Assembly (NCBI RefSeq): GCF_003595525.1
Contig: NZ_CP022680.1
Location: 956,001 to 1,020,000 of the forward strand
Source: Streptococcus respiraculi
Lineage (GTDB): Bacteria > Bacillota > Bacilli > Lactobacillales > Streptococcaceae
DNA: 64,000 nt
Reading direction: 5' to 3'
Part shown: piece by piece, positions 41,340-50,619 of the stretch
Layout: every line of letters starts with the position of its first letter
How positions within the stretch are numbered: position 1 is the stretch's first letter
The notes under the pieces: generated by a model
The model's database searches: none
What the model was told of the DNA's origin: nothing
What the model saw: the letters and a program-made list of their open reading frames with translations, nothing else
Made by a program: the position numbers and the translations under genes

Positions 41340-43665
41340 AAAGCTTCCTCTTGCTCCTATTCATCTAATCGTTTTACTACTAGCCCTCTATTTTGTCATG
41401 TACCGCCTATCTGTCTTATCAGGTCTGATTTTGGTGGGCTTATTGATTCTGCTCTGGGTTCGTCAAGGGAAAAAAGTTTGCTATCAAATTTTACCGATTT
41501 TAGCTTGCTTTTTCCTTTTCTTTGGCTTCCAATGTGTAAAGTCTACTCTGGACGAGTCTGCTACTCCGACGGAGGTCAGTTCGTTGACTGTTAAGCCAGA
41601 CAGCATTCAAGTCAATGGTGATAGTCTTTCTTTTCGGGCGACATCATCAGGGCATCTGTACACTGTTTTTTACCAATTGAAAAGTCAAGAAGAGCAGCGT
41701 TATTTTAAAAGTTTATCCAGTCTAGCCAGATTGGAGGTGGAAGCAACGGTGTCTGAGCCAGAGGGACAACGGAATTTCAATGGCTTTGATTATCGGGATT
41801 ATTTGAGAACTCATGGGATTTATAAGACGATCAAGATTAGCAAGATTGAGAAGATAGAAAAGCGGGTAGCTTGGAATCCTTTGGACTGGCTTTTTCTCGT
41901 TCGACGCAAGGCTTTGGTCTACATCAAGGAGCATTTTCCAAGTCCGATGCGGCATTATATGACAGGACTCTTGTTTGGTGACTTGGACAAGGAATTTGAC
42001 CAGATGAGCGACCTTTACTCTAGCTTAGGGATTATCCATTTATTTGCGCTTTCGGGGATGCAGGTCGGTTTTTTTGTAGATAAGTTCCGTTCTCTTTTCT
42101 TGCGCCTTGGGATTCGAAAGGAAGTTGTCGATTGGCTCCAAGTTCCCTTTTCTTTTATTTATGCGGGTTTGACAGGTTTTTCCGTCTCAGTCACTCGTTC
42201 TCTCGTACAAAAGATCTTTGCTAATATGGGCATCACTAAGCTGGATAATATAGCTTGTACGATGATGATTTCTTTTCTACTCATGCCTCATTTTTTATTA
42301 ACAGCAGATGGTGTGTTGAGCTTTTCCTATGCCTTTTTACTGACTGTTTTTGATTTCGAAGATTTTGTATCGTATAAACGGGTAGTTGTAGAAAGTGTAG
42401 CGATTTCACTCGGGATTTTCCCCCTCTTAATTTACTATTTTTATAGTTTTCAACCCTTGTCGATTCTCTTGACCTTCCTCTTTTCCTTTCTTTTTGATAT
42501 GGTCTTGTTACCGGGGTTAAGTCTTATCTTTCTTCTTTCTCCACTCGTCAAAATCACGCCGGTCAATTTTCTTTTTGTCTGGCTAGAATCCTCTATTCAG
42601 TGGGTAGCAGGTCTGGGCTTGAAACCATGGATTTTTGGCAAGCCAACAGCTGTTTGCCTCTTGGTCTTGTTGGGCGTTTTGCTCTTAGTGTACGATCTGT
42701 ATCAGAATCCTAAATGCTGCATAGCCCTCCTTAGCCTAGCTGCTCTGCTATTTTTTATCACCAAACACCCTTTGGAAAACGAGGTGACAGTAGTGGATGT
42801 TGGTCAGGGAGATAGCATCTTTTTGCGAGATATGCGAGGGCGGACGGTGCTGATTGATGTGGGTGGCAAAGTGAGTGTTGGATCAAAAGAGCCTTGGCAA
42901 GAACAATCTAGTCAGGTGAATGCGGAGCGAACCTTGATTCCCTATCTTCATAGTCGTGGTGTGAGTAAGATTGATTATTTGGTCTTGACTCATGCACATG
43001 CGGACCATATGGGGGATTTAATGGAGATGGCTAGAGAAATGGATATTGGCAGTATCTACATTTCTGAGGGGAGCACAACTAGCAAAGAGCTGATAAAGAT
43101 GTTACAGACAATAAAGACACCGCCTCACCTAGTAAAAGTAGGAGACGCTATTCCGATATGCGACGGCTTTTTACGTGTGCTCTATCCTTATCAAAAGGGG
43201 AATGGTGGCAATAATGACTCGGTGGTGTTATACGGTGAGCTATTGCAGACCCGTTTTCTATTTACAGGGGATTTGGAAGACGGTGAATTGGAGTTGATTA
43301 AGCGATATCCTCGCTTGTCTGTTGATGTTTTAAAGGCAGGACATCATGGTTCAAGAGGCTCTTCTTATCCAGAATTTTTGGATGCTATTTCTCCAAGGAT
43401 AGCCCTGATTTCAGCGGGAAAACACAATCGTTACCAGCATCCGCATCAGGAAGCTCTTCAACGATTTCAAGAGCGGCAGATGCAGGTATTTCGGACGGAT
43501 GAACAAGGTGCTATTCGTTTCCGAGGCTGGAAGATGTGGCAGATTGAGACGGTGAAATCGGTGGAAAGGGATATGCTATTCTCATTTGTGGAAGAGTTTT
43601 CGAAGTGGTATAATGGTAGAAGTTATGTTTGGTTTTTCACAAACTTAGAAAGGTTAGGAATGTAA
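41323..43665 (+). CDS. comEC: DNA uptake channel ComEC
   Basis: A 780-residue protein. ATG 41323 (overlapping comEA by 17 bases) is preferred over an upstream in-frame ATG inside comEA. Two hydrophobic segments and an OB-like domain are followed by the ComEC competence domain with many helices (about 205-460; HLFALSGMQVGFF), then a metallo-beta-lactamase-like domain with THAHADHMGD near residue 556. It carries single-stranded DNA into the cell. The last 30 residues after the MBL fold are not typical. Confidence 0.95.
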   Translation: MSQLIKKLPLAPIHLIVLLLALYFVMYRLSVLSGLILVGLLILLWVRQGKKVCYQILPILACFFLFFGFQCVKSTLDESATPTEVSSLTVKPDSIQVNGDSLSFRATSSGHLYTVFYQLKSQEEQRYFKSLSSLARLEVEATVSEPEGQRNFNGFDYRDYLRTHGIYKTIKISKIEKIEKRVAWNPLDWLFLVRRKALVYIKEHFPSPMRHYMTGLLFGDLDKEFDQMSDLYSSLGIIHLFALSGMQVGFFVDKFRSLFLRLGIRKEVVDWLQVPFSFIYAGLTGFSVSVTRSLVQKIFANMGITKLDNIACTMMISFLLMPHFLLTADGVLSFSYAFLLTVFDFEDFVSYKRVVVESVAISLGIFPLLIYYFYSFQPLSILLTFLFSFLFDMVLLPGLSLIFLLSPLVKITPVNFLFVWLESSIQWVAGLGLKPWIFGKPTAVCLLVLLGVLLLVYDLYQNPKCCIALLSLAALLFFITKHPLENEVTVVDVGQGDSIFLRDMRGRTVLIDVGGKVSVGSKEPWQEQSSQVNAERTLIPYLHSRGVSKIDYLVLTHAHADHMGDLMEMAREMDIGSIYISEGSTTSKELIKMLQTIKTPPHLVKVGDAIPICDGFLRVLYPYQKGNGGNNDSVVLYGELLQTRFLFTGDLEDGELELIKRYPRLSVDVLKAGHHGSRGSSYPEFLDAISPRIALISAGKHNRYQHPHQEALQRFQERQMQVFRTDEQGAIRFRGWKMWQIETVKSVERDMLFSFVEEFSKWYNGRSYVWFFTNLERLGM

Positions 43666-43666
43666 G

Positions 43667-45190
43667 ATGATCTCCTATCAACCATTAAATTTATACCGTC
43701 AGTTCAAGGAAGCAGCAGAGCGGTTTCCAGAAGTTGCTATTGTCTTTGACAAGGTTTATCCGTCTTTTCCTGAATTGGGATTTGAAAATACCTACACTCA
43801 GGTTTTTGCTGCTATTCAACAGAGGGCTTATCAGCTAGCGGAAGCAGGAGTTGCTTATGGAGACAAAGTCATGTTTTATAAAAGTCCTGCTTTTGATACC
43901 TATTTATTAGCGGTTGCTGCGACAGCCTTGGGAGCGGTTCCAGTAATGCCGTCTTATCACTTGCCAGCAAGTACCATGGATGTCTTTGCCGAACGCTTGG
44001 AGCGCGCCTTTATTGTCTTTGATGAGGAAACGGCAGAACGAGTTGCAGCGATGAAACGCAAGGATCTGGTGACGACTCTTGCAGTTTCGGATTTGTTGAC
44101 TTTTCCTGCTCATCCTGTTGCTGAAAATCTACTTCCTGAAGATGTGATTCAGTATATGACTCACACCTCTGGAACGACAGGGATTCCCAAACTTATCTGC
44201 CACACGGCGCAGACCATGGGTTGGCGCGTGGCTTGGCAGCAGACAATCTTTGAAAAGATGACAGAGCGTAATGTGTTAGCTTTTCATATTTCTCCTGTTC
44301 ACTCACGCTACAATATTGGGGTTTCGTCTGCCATTGGGCTTGGTTTTCCCTTACTTCCCTTATCGTCTGCTAGGACTCAAGATGTCGCAGAGACCTTGAA
44401 ACGCTATCAACCCATGGCGCTTGAAACGCACCCGAATAATTTTGTGCAATGGGCGCTGCTTGCTAAGAATAATCCATCTGTTTTTTCAAGCATCCGTTAC
44501 TATCATTCGACTTTCGATGCTATTAATATCGGGACTTTACGAGTTTTTTTAGAGGCTTCTAAGGAAAATGCCCCTGTCTTTATGCAGGTCTATGGTCAGA
44601 GTGAATGCGGGCCAATGATTCTGCGCTATCATCGCTTGGAAACTCTTGGTAGCACAAGTGGTCGAGATATGGGGGTAGGGCTTTCTGGTTATACAGAAGC
44701 GAGGATTACGGATGAGCATGGTCATCCTTTATCAACTGGTCAAAATGGTCATATTCAACTCCTATCCCGTGGGCGTGCAGTAACCTATTATAAAGAAGAT
44801 GCTCGTTTCCAAGAAAATGTCTACGGAGACTGGTGGGATAGCGGTGACTATGGTTGTATGACTGAGGAGGGCACTTTACTCTTGAAAGACCGTCAGGTGG
44901 ATGTGATCGAATCAATTGATAGCAATCTCGCCTTGGAAGATTTCTTGTTGGATCAGTTGGACTTTTTATCAGAGGTTGTCATTATTCGTGATACAAATGG
45001 CGCTCCGCAACCGATTATTGCTCTTGCAGAAGGTGCAGTGATGGATTGGGATGCGTGGTGGCATCAGGTGGTGGATCTTCCCCTACTCAAAGAGCCTATT
45101 TTAATGGCCTATGAGGATATTCCACGGACCGCAACGATGAAAGTGCAGCGCTTAAAAATGGAAGCAGAGATGAAACTAAAGAATCTCTAA
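43667..45190 (+). CDS. AMP-forming acyl-CoA synthetase-like ligase
   Basis: A 507-residue ANL-superfamily enzyme. AMP-binding motif THTSGTTGIPK near residue 164, adenylate-binding QVYGQSECGP near 312, DSGDYG near 408, and a carboxy lid ending PRTATMKVQRLKME in which the usual catalytic Lys of the PxTxxGKxxR motif appears as TMKVQR. It activates a carboxylic acid, probably a fatty or aryl acid. It starts one base after comEC, so it could be read through from the ComX promoter. Substrate unknown. Confidence 0.82.
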   Translation: MISYQPLNLYRQFKEAAERFPEVAIVFDKVYPSFPELGFENTYTQVFAAIQQRAYQLAEAGVAYGDKVMFYKSPAFDTYLLAVAATALGAVPVMPSYHLPASTMDVFAERLERAFIVFDEETAERVAAMKRKDLVTTLAVSDLLTFPAHPVAENLLPEDVIQYMTHTSGTTGIPKLICHTAQTMGWRVAWQQTIFEKMTERNVLAFHISPVHSRYNIGVSSAIGLGFPLLPLSSARTQDVAETLKRYQPMALETHPNNFVQWALLAKNNPSVFSSIRYYHSTFDAINIGTLRVFLEASKENAPVFMQVYGQSECGPMILRYHRLETLGSTSGRDMGVGLSGYTEARITDEHGHPLSTGQNGHIQLLSRGRAVTYYKEDARFQENVYGDWWDSGDYGCMTEEGTLLLKDRQVDVIESIDSNLALEDFLLDQLDFLSEVVIIRDTNGAPQPIIALAEGAVMDWDAWWHQVVDLPLLKEPILMAYEDIPRTATMKVQRLKMEAEMKLKNL

Positions 45191-45208
45191 TGAATGGATT
45201 TCTCATTG

Positions 45209-45242
45209 AAAAACTGTCGTGTGACAGTTTTTTTGTTATAAT
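45209..45242 (+). promoter_or_regulatory. Terminator and overlapping holA promoter
   Basis: Hairpin AAACTGTC / GACAGTTT with T-run (45209-45234), immediately followed by extended -10 TGT-TATAAT ending at 45242. Confidence 0.75.
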
Positions 45243-45267
45243 GATAGTGAAGAATTGTGAGGAAATT

Positions 45268-46299
45268 ATGACCATTATTGATGAAATTCAGAAAGTAAAG
45301 AAGGAGAACTTGGGGCCGCTTACAGTGCTAGCTGGTGAGGATGTTGGACAGTTTCAACTAGCCAAGGAAAGACTTCTCAAACAAATTGGTTTTGATAGCA
45401 GTGACTTGACCTATGCTTATTTTGATATGTCCGAGTCTGATTATGCCCAAGTGGAGCTTGATTTGGTTTCCCTACCCTTTTTCTCGGATGAAAAAATTGT
45501 TATTTTGGATTATTTTGCCGATATAACGACCGATAAAAAACGGTATTTGAGCGATGAAGAGCTAAAGAAATTTGAGGATTATCTGAATCAACCTGTTGAA
45601 ACGACGAGGCTGATTGTTATTGCAGGTGGGAAATTAGATAGCAAGCGCCGTCTGGTTAAGCTCTTGAAGCGGGACGGACTGGTGTTAGAAGCAAATAGCC
45701 TCAAAGAAGCAGAATTGCGACAATTTTTCAAGCAAGAAATTGCGAAAATGGGGCTAAATATAGACAACATGGCCATGGATCATCTCTTGGTTAAGTCGAA
45801 TTTTGATTTTGCTGAAATCCATAAAAATCTGTTTTTTTTGCAGTCCTATAAGGGGGATCGTCAGATTGGGCTTGAAGATATTGAGCAGGCTATTCCTAAG
45901 ACCTTACAGGATAATCTTTTTGATATGAGCCAACTTCTCTTACAGGGCAAGATTGATCAGGCTAGAAGCCTCGTACGCGACTTGCGTTTGCAGGGAGAAG
46001 ACGAGATTAAGTTGATTGCGATTTTGCTCAACCAATTTCGACTATTTTTACAGGTGCAACTCTTGTATAAGGAAGGATTGAGTGAGCAACAAATGGTTGC
46101 TGAATTGTCAGATATTATGGGACGGAAAATCAATCCTTTTCAAGTCAAGTTTGCTTTACGGGATTCTCGTAGGTTGTCGCTTTCTTTTCTTAAAAAAGTT
46201 GTGCTGGTTCTGATCGAGACAGATTATCAGATTAAGCGGGGACAGTTTGACAAGGATTATCTTTTTGACATTGCTCTCCTGAAGATTGCTAGTGCATAA
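45268..46299 (+). CDS. holA: DNA polymerase III delta subunit
   Basis: A 343-residue clamp-loader subunit. ATG 45268 (RBS gtgagg) is chosen because it lies downstream of the promoter; in-frame codons further upstream lie in the terminator. The domain pattern is that of HolA: VLAGEDVGQFQLAKERLL, VSLPFFSDEKIVIL, VIAGGKLDSKRRLVKLLK and the helical collar domain with LLLQGKIDQARSLVRDLRLQGEDEIKLIAILLNQFR. It opens the sliding clamp. Confidence 0.92.
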   Translation: MTIIDEIQKVKKENLGPLTVLAGEDVGQFQLAKERLLKQIGFDSSDLTYAYFDMSESDYAQVELDLVSLPFFSDEKIVILDYFADITTDKKRYLSDEELKKFEDYLNQPVETTRLIVIAGGKLDSKRRLVKLLKRDGLVLEANSLKEAELRQFFKQEIAKMGLNIDNMAMDHLLVKSNFDFAEIHKNLFFLQSYKGDRQIGLEDIEQAIPKTLQDNLFDMSQLLLQGKIDQARSLVRDLRLQGEDEIKLIAILLNQFRLFLQVQLLYKEGLSEQQMVAELSDIMGRKINPFQVKFALRDSRRLSLSFLKKVVLVLIETDYQIKRGQFDKDYLFDIALLKIASA

Positions 46300-46314
46300 T
46301 TTCAGACAAAAAAA

Positions 46315-46343
46315 TTGAAAAGGCTCTCAAATTGCGGTAAAAT
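46315..46343 (+). promoter_or_regulatory. Promoter of sodA
   Basis: -35 TTGAAA, 17-base spacer, -10 TAAAAT. Confidence 0.7.
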
Positions 46344-46374
46344 GAGTAGTATAGAAGATTAAAGGAGGCCGAAT

Positions 46375-46980
46375 ATGGCAATTATTTTACCAGATTTACC
46401 ATACGCTTATGACGCTCTTGAACCGCATATTGATGCAGAAACAATGACATTGCATCATGATAAGCACCATGCAACCTATGTTGCGAATGCAAATGCAGCC
46501 CTTGAAAAACACCCTGAAATTGGTGAAGACTTGGTATCATTGCTGTCAAATGTGGAAAACATCCCAGCAGATATTCGTCAAGCCTTGATTAACAATGGTG
46601 GTGGCCATTTGAACCATGCTCTTTTTTGGGAATTATTGTCACCAGAAAAAACAGAAGTTCCAGCTGAATTGGCAGCAGAGATTGCTACTACATTTGGTTC
46701 ATTTGATGATTTCCAAGCAGCCTTTACAACAGCAGCAACCACTCGTTTTGGCTCAGGATGGGCTTTCTTGGTAGTGAATAAAGAAGGCAAGCTTGAAATC
46801 GTCTCAACTGCTAACCAAGATACGCCAATCATGAATGGTTTGACACCAATCTTGGCGCTCGATGTGTGGGAACATGCCTACTACTTAAACTACCGCAATG
46901 TTCGTCCAAACTACATCAAAGCATTCTTTGAAATCATCAATTGGAACAAAGTAAACGAATTATACCAAGCAGCTAAATAA
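46375..46980 (+). CDS. sodA: Superoxide dismutase (Mn/Fe)
   Basis: A 201-residue superoxide dismutase. Metal ligands are His27 (MTLHHDKHH), His81 region ([10 protein letters not shown]) and Asp-x-x-Glu-His in [12 protein letters not shown]. The [10 protein letters not shown] motif and the single sod gene of streptococci point to a Mn enzyme. It removes superoxide in the cytoplasm. RBS aaaggagg. Followed by a tandem-repeat array and a terminator. Confidence 0.97.
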   Translation: MAIILPDLPYAYDALEPHIDAETMTLHHDKHHATYVANANAALEKHPEIGEDLVSLLSNVENIPADIRQALINNGGGHLNHALFWELLSPEKTEVPAELAAEIATTFGSFDDFQAAFTTAATTRFGSGWAFLVVNKEGKLEIVSTANQDTPIMNGLTPILALDVWEHAYYLNYRNVRPNYIKAFFEIINWNKVNELYQAAK

Positions 46981-46992
46981 GAATAGCAAGTG

Positions 46993-47136
46993 AAAAACAG
47001 TCCAGTGGGCAATCCTCGCTTTCTTGTTTACAAGCTCGAGAAAAACAGTCCAGTGGCCAATCCTCGCTTTCTTATTTACAAGCTCGAGAAAAACAGTCCA
47101 GTGGTCAGTCCTCGCTTTCTTATTTACAAGCTCGAG
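46993..47136. repeat. Three tandem 48-bp repeats after sodA
   Basis: Units start at 46993, 47041 and 47089: aaaaacagtccagtgg, a variable base, caatcctcgctttctt, (a/g)tttacaagctcgag. Each start copies the left arm of the terminator that follows (cagtccactggactg). In inverted orientation the unit aligns with the 49-bp repeat at 12571 (cctcgct, ctcg, ccagtgg). Confidence 0.85.
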
Positions 47137-47163
47137 AAAAACAGTCCACTGGACTGTTTTTTT
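47137..47163 (+). terminator. Terminator after sodA repeat array
   Basis: aaaaacagtcca / tggactgttttttt, perfect arms and a long T-run. Confidence 0.85.
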
Positions 47164-47227
47164 ATCCACTTTAATGAATAAATATGATACACTAGAGAGA
47201 CAAAGATAGGTCTGATAGGAGAATGCT

Positions 47228-48346
47228 ATGGAAATTGCAGCGTTTGGTGTGGAAGAGTGGTTGAACGAATGGGAAACGAAGGCGGTCTATGATATTGCAG
47301 GGAGCTCAATTGATTCGCTGATTTTGGGGGAGATTCTAGCCTTGGGAGGGATTTCTCAGTCAGCCTTTTTAGAGGATTTGTGGGACAAGAAGATGAATTA
47401 TGGCTGGATTGAGGGTTCGCCTGCTTTTAAGGAAGAGGTACGAAAACTCTATCAGAATGTAGAAGTCAGTCAAATTCTCCAGACCAATGGAGCAACGGGG
47501 GCTAATCATTTGGCGCTCTATGCCTTGATTGAAAAAGGGGACCATGTTATCTCCCTCTACCCTAGCTATCAGCAGCTGTACGATATTCCGCGCTCTTTGG
47601 GTGCAGAAGTCTCACTTTGGCAGATTCATGAGGAGGATTCATGGTTGCCATCCTTGGATGAATTGCGAGCCATGATTCGTCCTGATACCAAGATTATTTG
47701 CATTAACAATGCTAATAATCCAACAGGTGCGGTGATGGAGCGACCTTTCTTGAAAGAGCTAGTGGCGATTGCGAGAGAAGTTGGCGCTTATATTTTATCC
47801 GATGAAGTGTATAAGCCTCTAGATGATCATTTTGATGTGCCGGCTATAGTGGATTTGTACGAAAAAGGTATTTCGGTCAATAGCATGTCAAAGACCTATT
47901 CGATTGCTGGTGTGCGAGTTGGCTGGATTGTGGCAAATGATGAGCTGTCCAATCTCTTTCGGAAATACCGCGATTACACCATGATTTGTGCTGGAGTGAT
48001 AGATGATGCTCTTGCGACCTATGTCTTGCAACATAAGGAAGTAGTTTTGGAGCGAAATCGGGCAATCGTTGCTGAAAATCTGAGTGTAGTCAAAGATTGG
48101 GTGGAACACGAGCCACGGGTGTCCTTGATTGAGCCAAGTGCGGTTCCTGTGTCCTTTATCAAATTGGATATTCCCGAAGAGACAGAGACGTTTTGCCTAC
48201 GCTTATTAGAGGAAAAAGGAGTCTTGCTGGTACCGGGCAATCGCTTTGACCGTCCAGGCTATGCGCGTTTAGGCTACTGTACACAGACTGTGACCCTGAA
48301 AAAGGGCTTGGCTTTGCTATCAGAATGTTTAAGGCAGTATGATTAA
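47228..48346 (+). CDS. PLP-dependent aminotransferase (class I/II)
   Basis: A 372-residue fold-type I enzyme. The PLP lysine is in SMSKTYSIAGVRVGW near residue 222; ICINNANNPTGAV, YILSDEVYKPL and QTNGATGANHLALYALI are the usual cofactor-binding segments. Substrate unknown: the family includes aspartate and other aminotransferases and some amino acid modifying enzymes. It is a single gene with a -10-like TATGAT at 47183. A symmetrical terminator separates it from the convergent queA. Confidence 0.82.
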   Translation: MEIAAFGVEEWLNEWETKAVYDIAGSSIDSLILGEILALGGISQSAFLEDLWDKKMNYGWIEGSPAFKEEVRKLYQNVEVSQILQTNGATGANHLALYALIEKGDHVISLYPSYQQLYDIPRSLGAEVSLWQIHEEDSWLPSLDELRAMIRPDTKIICINNANNPTGAVMERPFLKELVAIAREVGAYILSDEVYKPLDDHFDVPAIVDLYEKGISVNSMSKTYSIAGVRVGWIVANDELSNLFRKYRDYTMICAGVIDDALATYVLQHKEVVLERNRAIVAENLSVVKDWVEHEPRVSLIEPSAVPVSFIKLDIPEETETFCLRLLEEKGVLLVPGNRFDRPGYARLGYCTQTVTLKKGLALLSECLRQYD

Positions 48347-48366
48347 TTGTCTTTGAAGATAAAATG

Positions 48367-48396
48367 AACCTCCCTTGCAGGCTTGCGAGGGAGGTT
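48367..48396. terminator. Bidirectional hairpin between convergent genes
   Basis: AACCTCCCT / AGGGAGGTT stem. T-runs are weak on both sides. Confidence 0.6.
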
Positions 48397-48401
48397 ATTA
48401 G

Positions 48402-49430
48402 CTATTTGATGAACATGGCATCACCAAAACTAAAGAAGCGGTACTCATTTTCAATCGCATGTTGGTAGGCTTCAAGGACAAATTCGCGTCCTGCAAAAGC
48501 AGATACCAGCATGACCAAGGTTGATTTTGGTAAGTGGAAGTTGGTTGAAAAGGCATCAACTAGCTTAAATTGGTAGCCTGGTTTGATGAAGATATTGGTC
48601 CAGCCGGAATCAGCCTGAATCTCTCCATTAAATTTATTGCCAATCGTTTCCAAGGTGCGGATAGAAGTGGTGCCGACTGCGATGATGCGGTGACCAGATG
48701 CTCTGACTTCCCGCAGGGTACTGGCAGCCTCTTTTGATAGGCTATAAAATTCTGAGTGCATTTCATGCTCATCTAGATTGTCAACAGAAACGGGGCGGAA
48801 GGTGCCCAAGCCGACATGTAGAGTCAGGTAGACCAGTTTAACTCCTTTTGCTTCAATTTTTTTCAGCAATTCTTGGGTGAAATGGAGCCCTGCTGTCGGT
48901 GCAGCAGCTGAGCCATTTTCCTTAGCATAAACGGTCTGATAGCGTTCGCGGTCATCGAGTTTTTCGTGAATATAAGGCGGGAGTGGCATTTCTCCAAGGC
49001 TTTCCAAGACCTCAAGGAAAATACCATCGTAGGCAAATTCAACGATACGACCACCGTGATCCAATTCTTGGATAATGGTTGCGGTTAAGCGACCATCCCC
49101 AAAGGAAATCTGACTTCCGACTTTGAGGCGCTTGGCTGGTTTGGCAAGAACTTCCCACTGGTCACCCTGAGTATTTTTGAGAAGGAGCAATTCCACGTGT
49201 CCACCGGTATCAGGTTTTTCCCCGTAGAGACGGGCTGGTAGAACGCGGGTGTTGTTCATCACAAGGGCATCGCCAGCTTCTAATTCATCGATAATGTGGT
49301 CAAAATGCTCATCCGCCAGAGTTTGTTTCTCACGGTCGAGGATTAAGAGTCGGGAAGCGTCACGCTGTTCGAGCGGTACTTGGGCAATCAGGTGTTCGGG
49401 TAAGTGAAAATCGAAATCAGCAGTATTCAT
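48402..49430 (-). CDS. queA: S-adenosylmethionine:tRNA ribosyltransferase-isomerase
   Basis: A 342-residue QueA, which moves the ribosyl part of SAM onto preQ1 at tRNA position 34 to form epoxyqueuosine. Signatures: [60 protein letters not shown], and [20 protein letters not shown] aaggagacct. A small membrane-protein gene lies 8 bases upstream in the same direction. Confidence 0.96.
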   Translation of the reverse strand: MNTADFDFHLPEHLIAQVPLEQRDASRLLILDREKQTLADEHFDHIIDELEAGDALVMNNTRVLPARLYGEKPDTGGHVELLLLKNTQGDQWEVLAKPAKRLKVGSQISFGDGRLTATIIQELDHGGRIVEFAYDGIFLEVLESLGEMPLPPYIHEKLDDRERYQTVYAKENGSAAAPTAGLHFTQELLKKIEAKGVKLVYLTLHVGLGTFRPVSVDNLDEHEMHSEFYSLSKEAASTLREVRASGHRIIAVGTTSIRTLETIGNKFNGEIQADSGWTNIFIKPGYQFKLVDAFSTNFHLPKSTLVMLVSAFAGREFVLEAYQHAIENEYRFFSFGDAMFIK

Positions 49431-49438
49431 AGGTCTCC

Positions 49439-49612
49439 TTAGTTCATTGATGGTAGAGTTAAGAAATAAATTAATACGAGTAGAGGAAGGACAACGAGTA
49501 CGCTTCCAAATACAAATAATGGAATCCAGAACCAGGTTCTCTCCTTAATCAAGTAGGCTAGGACATCGAAGAGAATTCCAACGATAAATAGGATAAATAA
49601 TAGAAGGGTCAT
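49439..49612 (-). CDS. Small two-helix membrane protein
   Basis: A 57-residue protein of two hydrophobic helices ([20 protein letters not shown] and [25 protein letters not shown]). ATG 49612 is preferred over an upstream GTG because of RBS gaggag. Not recognised. Its stop lies 8 bases before queA, so the two form an operon. Confidence 0.6.
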   Translation of the reverse strand: MTLLLFILFIVGILFDVLAYLIKERTWFWIPLFVFGSVLVVLPLLVLIYFLTLPSMN

Positions 49613-49671
49613 ACAATCTCGCTCCTCTGAGGGTATTTCCACTAATTATACCACAAATCGGCAGTCAGGTC

Positions 49672-49700
49672 TTGACAAAAATTGGTCTATACAATATAAT
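49672..49700 (+). promoter_or_regulatory. Promoter of nagB
   Basis: TTGACA (49672-49677), 17-base spacer, TATAAT (49695-49700): consensus promoter. Confidence 0.9.
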
Positions 49701-49724
49701 AAAGACAAAATGGTCTATACCAAA
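49681..49724 (+). promoter_or_regulatory. Two NagR (GntR-type) operators
   Basis: ATTGGTCTATACAAT (49681-49695) overlaps the promoter spacer and -10, and AATGGTCTATACCAAA (49709-49724) lies just downstream. Both match the NagR/DasR-type pattern tGGTCTAtACCA. Amino-sugar control of nagB is inferred from this. Confidence 0.75.
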
Positions 49725-49750
49725 AAAACGAAAAAGAAAAGGAGATCCAC

Positions 49751-50452
49751 ATGAAAGTTATTCGTGTTAAAGATCAAATCGAAGGCGGTCTTGCTGCTTT
49801 TGAATTACTAAAAGAAGAGTTGAAAGCAGGGGCTAAAGTTTTAGGACTTGCGACAGGTTCGACTCCTATTGAATTTTATAAGCAAGTCGTTGCAAGTGAT
49901 CTTGATTTTTCAGACCTCGTATCGGTTAATTTAGACGAGTATGTGGGTCTTGGCAGTGAAAGTGATCAGTCTTATATCTACTTCATGAGTGAGCATTTGT
50001 TTGATAAGAAACCGTTTAAGGTATCCTATTTGCCAAATGGTTTGGCTGAGGATTTGGACGCAGAAGTGGAGCGCTACAATACTCTCTTAGCTGAGAATCC
50101 CGTTGATTTCCAAATCTTAGGAATTGGGCGCAACGGTCATATCGGTTTCAATGAACCTGGTTCACCGTTCGACGGTTTGACACGTGTGGTTGATTTAACA
50201 CCGTCTACTATTGAAGCGAATAGTCGTTTCTTTGAAAAGGAAGAAGATGTGCCAACACAAGCGATTTCGATGGGAATTGCCTCTATCATGGCATCAAAGA
50301 CCTTGGTGCTTATGGCTTATGGTGAAGAAAAAGCAGATGCTGTCTATGGTATGGTCAATGGTCCGGTGACGGAAGATGTGCCAGCAAGTGTCTTACAAAA
50401 TCATACAAATGTTTATGTGATTGTAGATGAGGCTGCGGGACAAAAATTATGA
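49751..50452 (+). CDS. nagB: Glucosamine-6-phosphate deaminase
   Basis: A 233-residue short-form NagB that turns GlcN-6-P into Fru-6-P and ammonia. It has [14 protein letters not shown] for phosphate binding, the NLDEYVGL active-site segment, [14 protein letters not shown] with the catalytic His, and [22 protein letters not shown] aaaggagat. It opposes the UDP-GlcNAc route that uses GlmU in this window. Confidence 0.97.
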   Translation: MKVIRVKDQIEGGLAAFELLKEELKAGAKVLGLATGSTPIEFYKQVVASDLDFSDLVSVNLDEYVGLGSESDQSYIYFMSEHLFDKKPFKVSYLPNGLAEDLDAEVERYNTLLAENPVDFQILGIGRNGHIGFNEPGSPFDGLTRVVDLTPSTIEANSRFFEKEEDVPTQAISMGIASIMASKTLVLMAYGEEKADAVYGMVNGPVTEDVPASVLQNHTNVYVIVDEAAGQKL

Positions 50453-50568
50453 TATAAGAGCGTAAAAAAATCGACAGAAAATTAGGGGGACAGCCGCAGA
50501 AATCGTATTTCAAGGGAGGCGCGTCTATTTTCCGAGATTTTAGCTCGCATTCAAATAATTACAATCAA

Positions 50569-50604
50569 AAAAGACTAACTATTGATGTGGATAGTTAGTC
50601 TTTG
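50569..50604 (+). terminator. Terminator upstream of rsuA
   Basis: Perfect 13-base stem AAAGACTAACTAT / ATAGTTAGTCTTT. The 115 bases between nagB and this hairpin show nothing else. Confidence 0.75.
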
Positions 50605-50613
50605 TGTTACAAT
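50605..50613 (+). promoter_or_regulatory. Extended -10 of rsuA, seven bases from the ATG
   Basis: TGT-TACAAT ending at 50613; ATG at 50620. No Shine-Dalgarno lies between, so the transcript would be leaderless. Confidence 0.6.
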
Positions 50614-50619
50614 AGCTCT

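Noticed and set aside
46990..47209. Open frames of about 60 residues through the sodA repeat array on both strands
   Set aside because: The 48-base unit is a multiple of three, so any frame without a stop repeats and stays open. The repeated peptides are an artefact of the DNA repeat, and there is no RBS.
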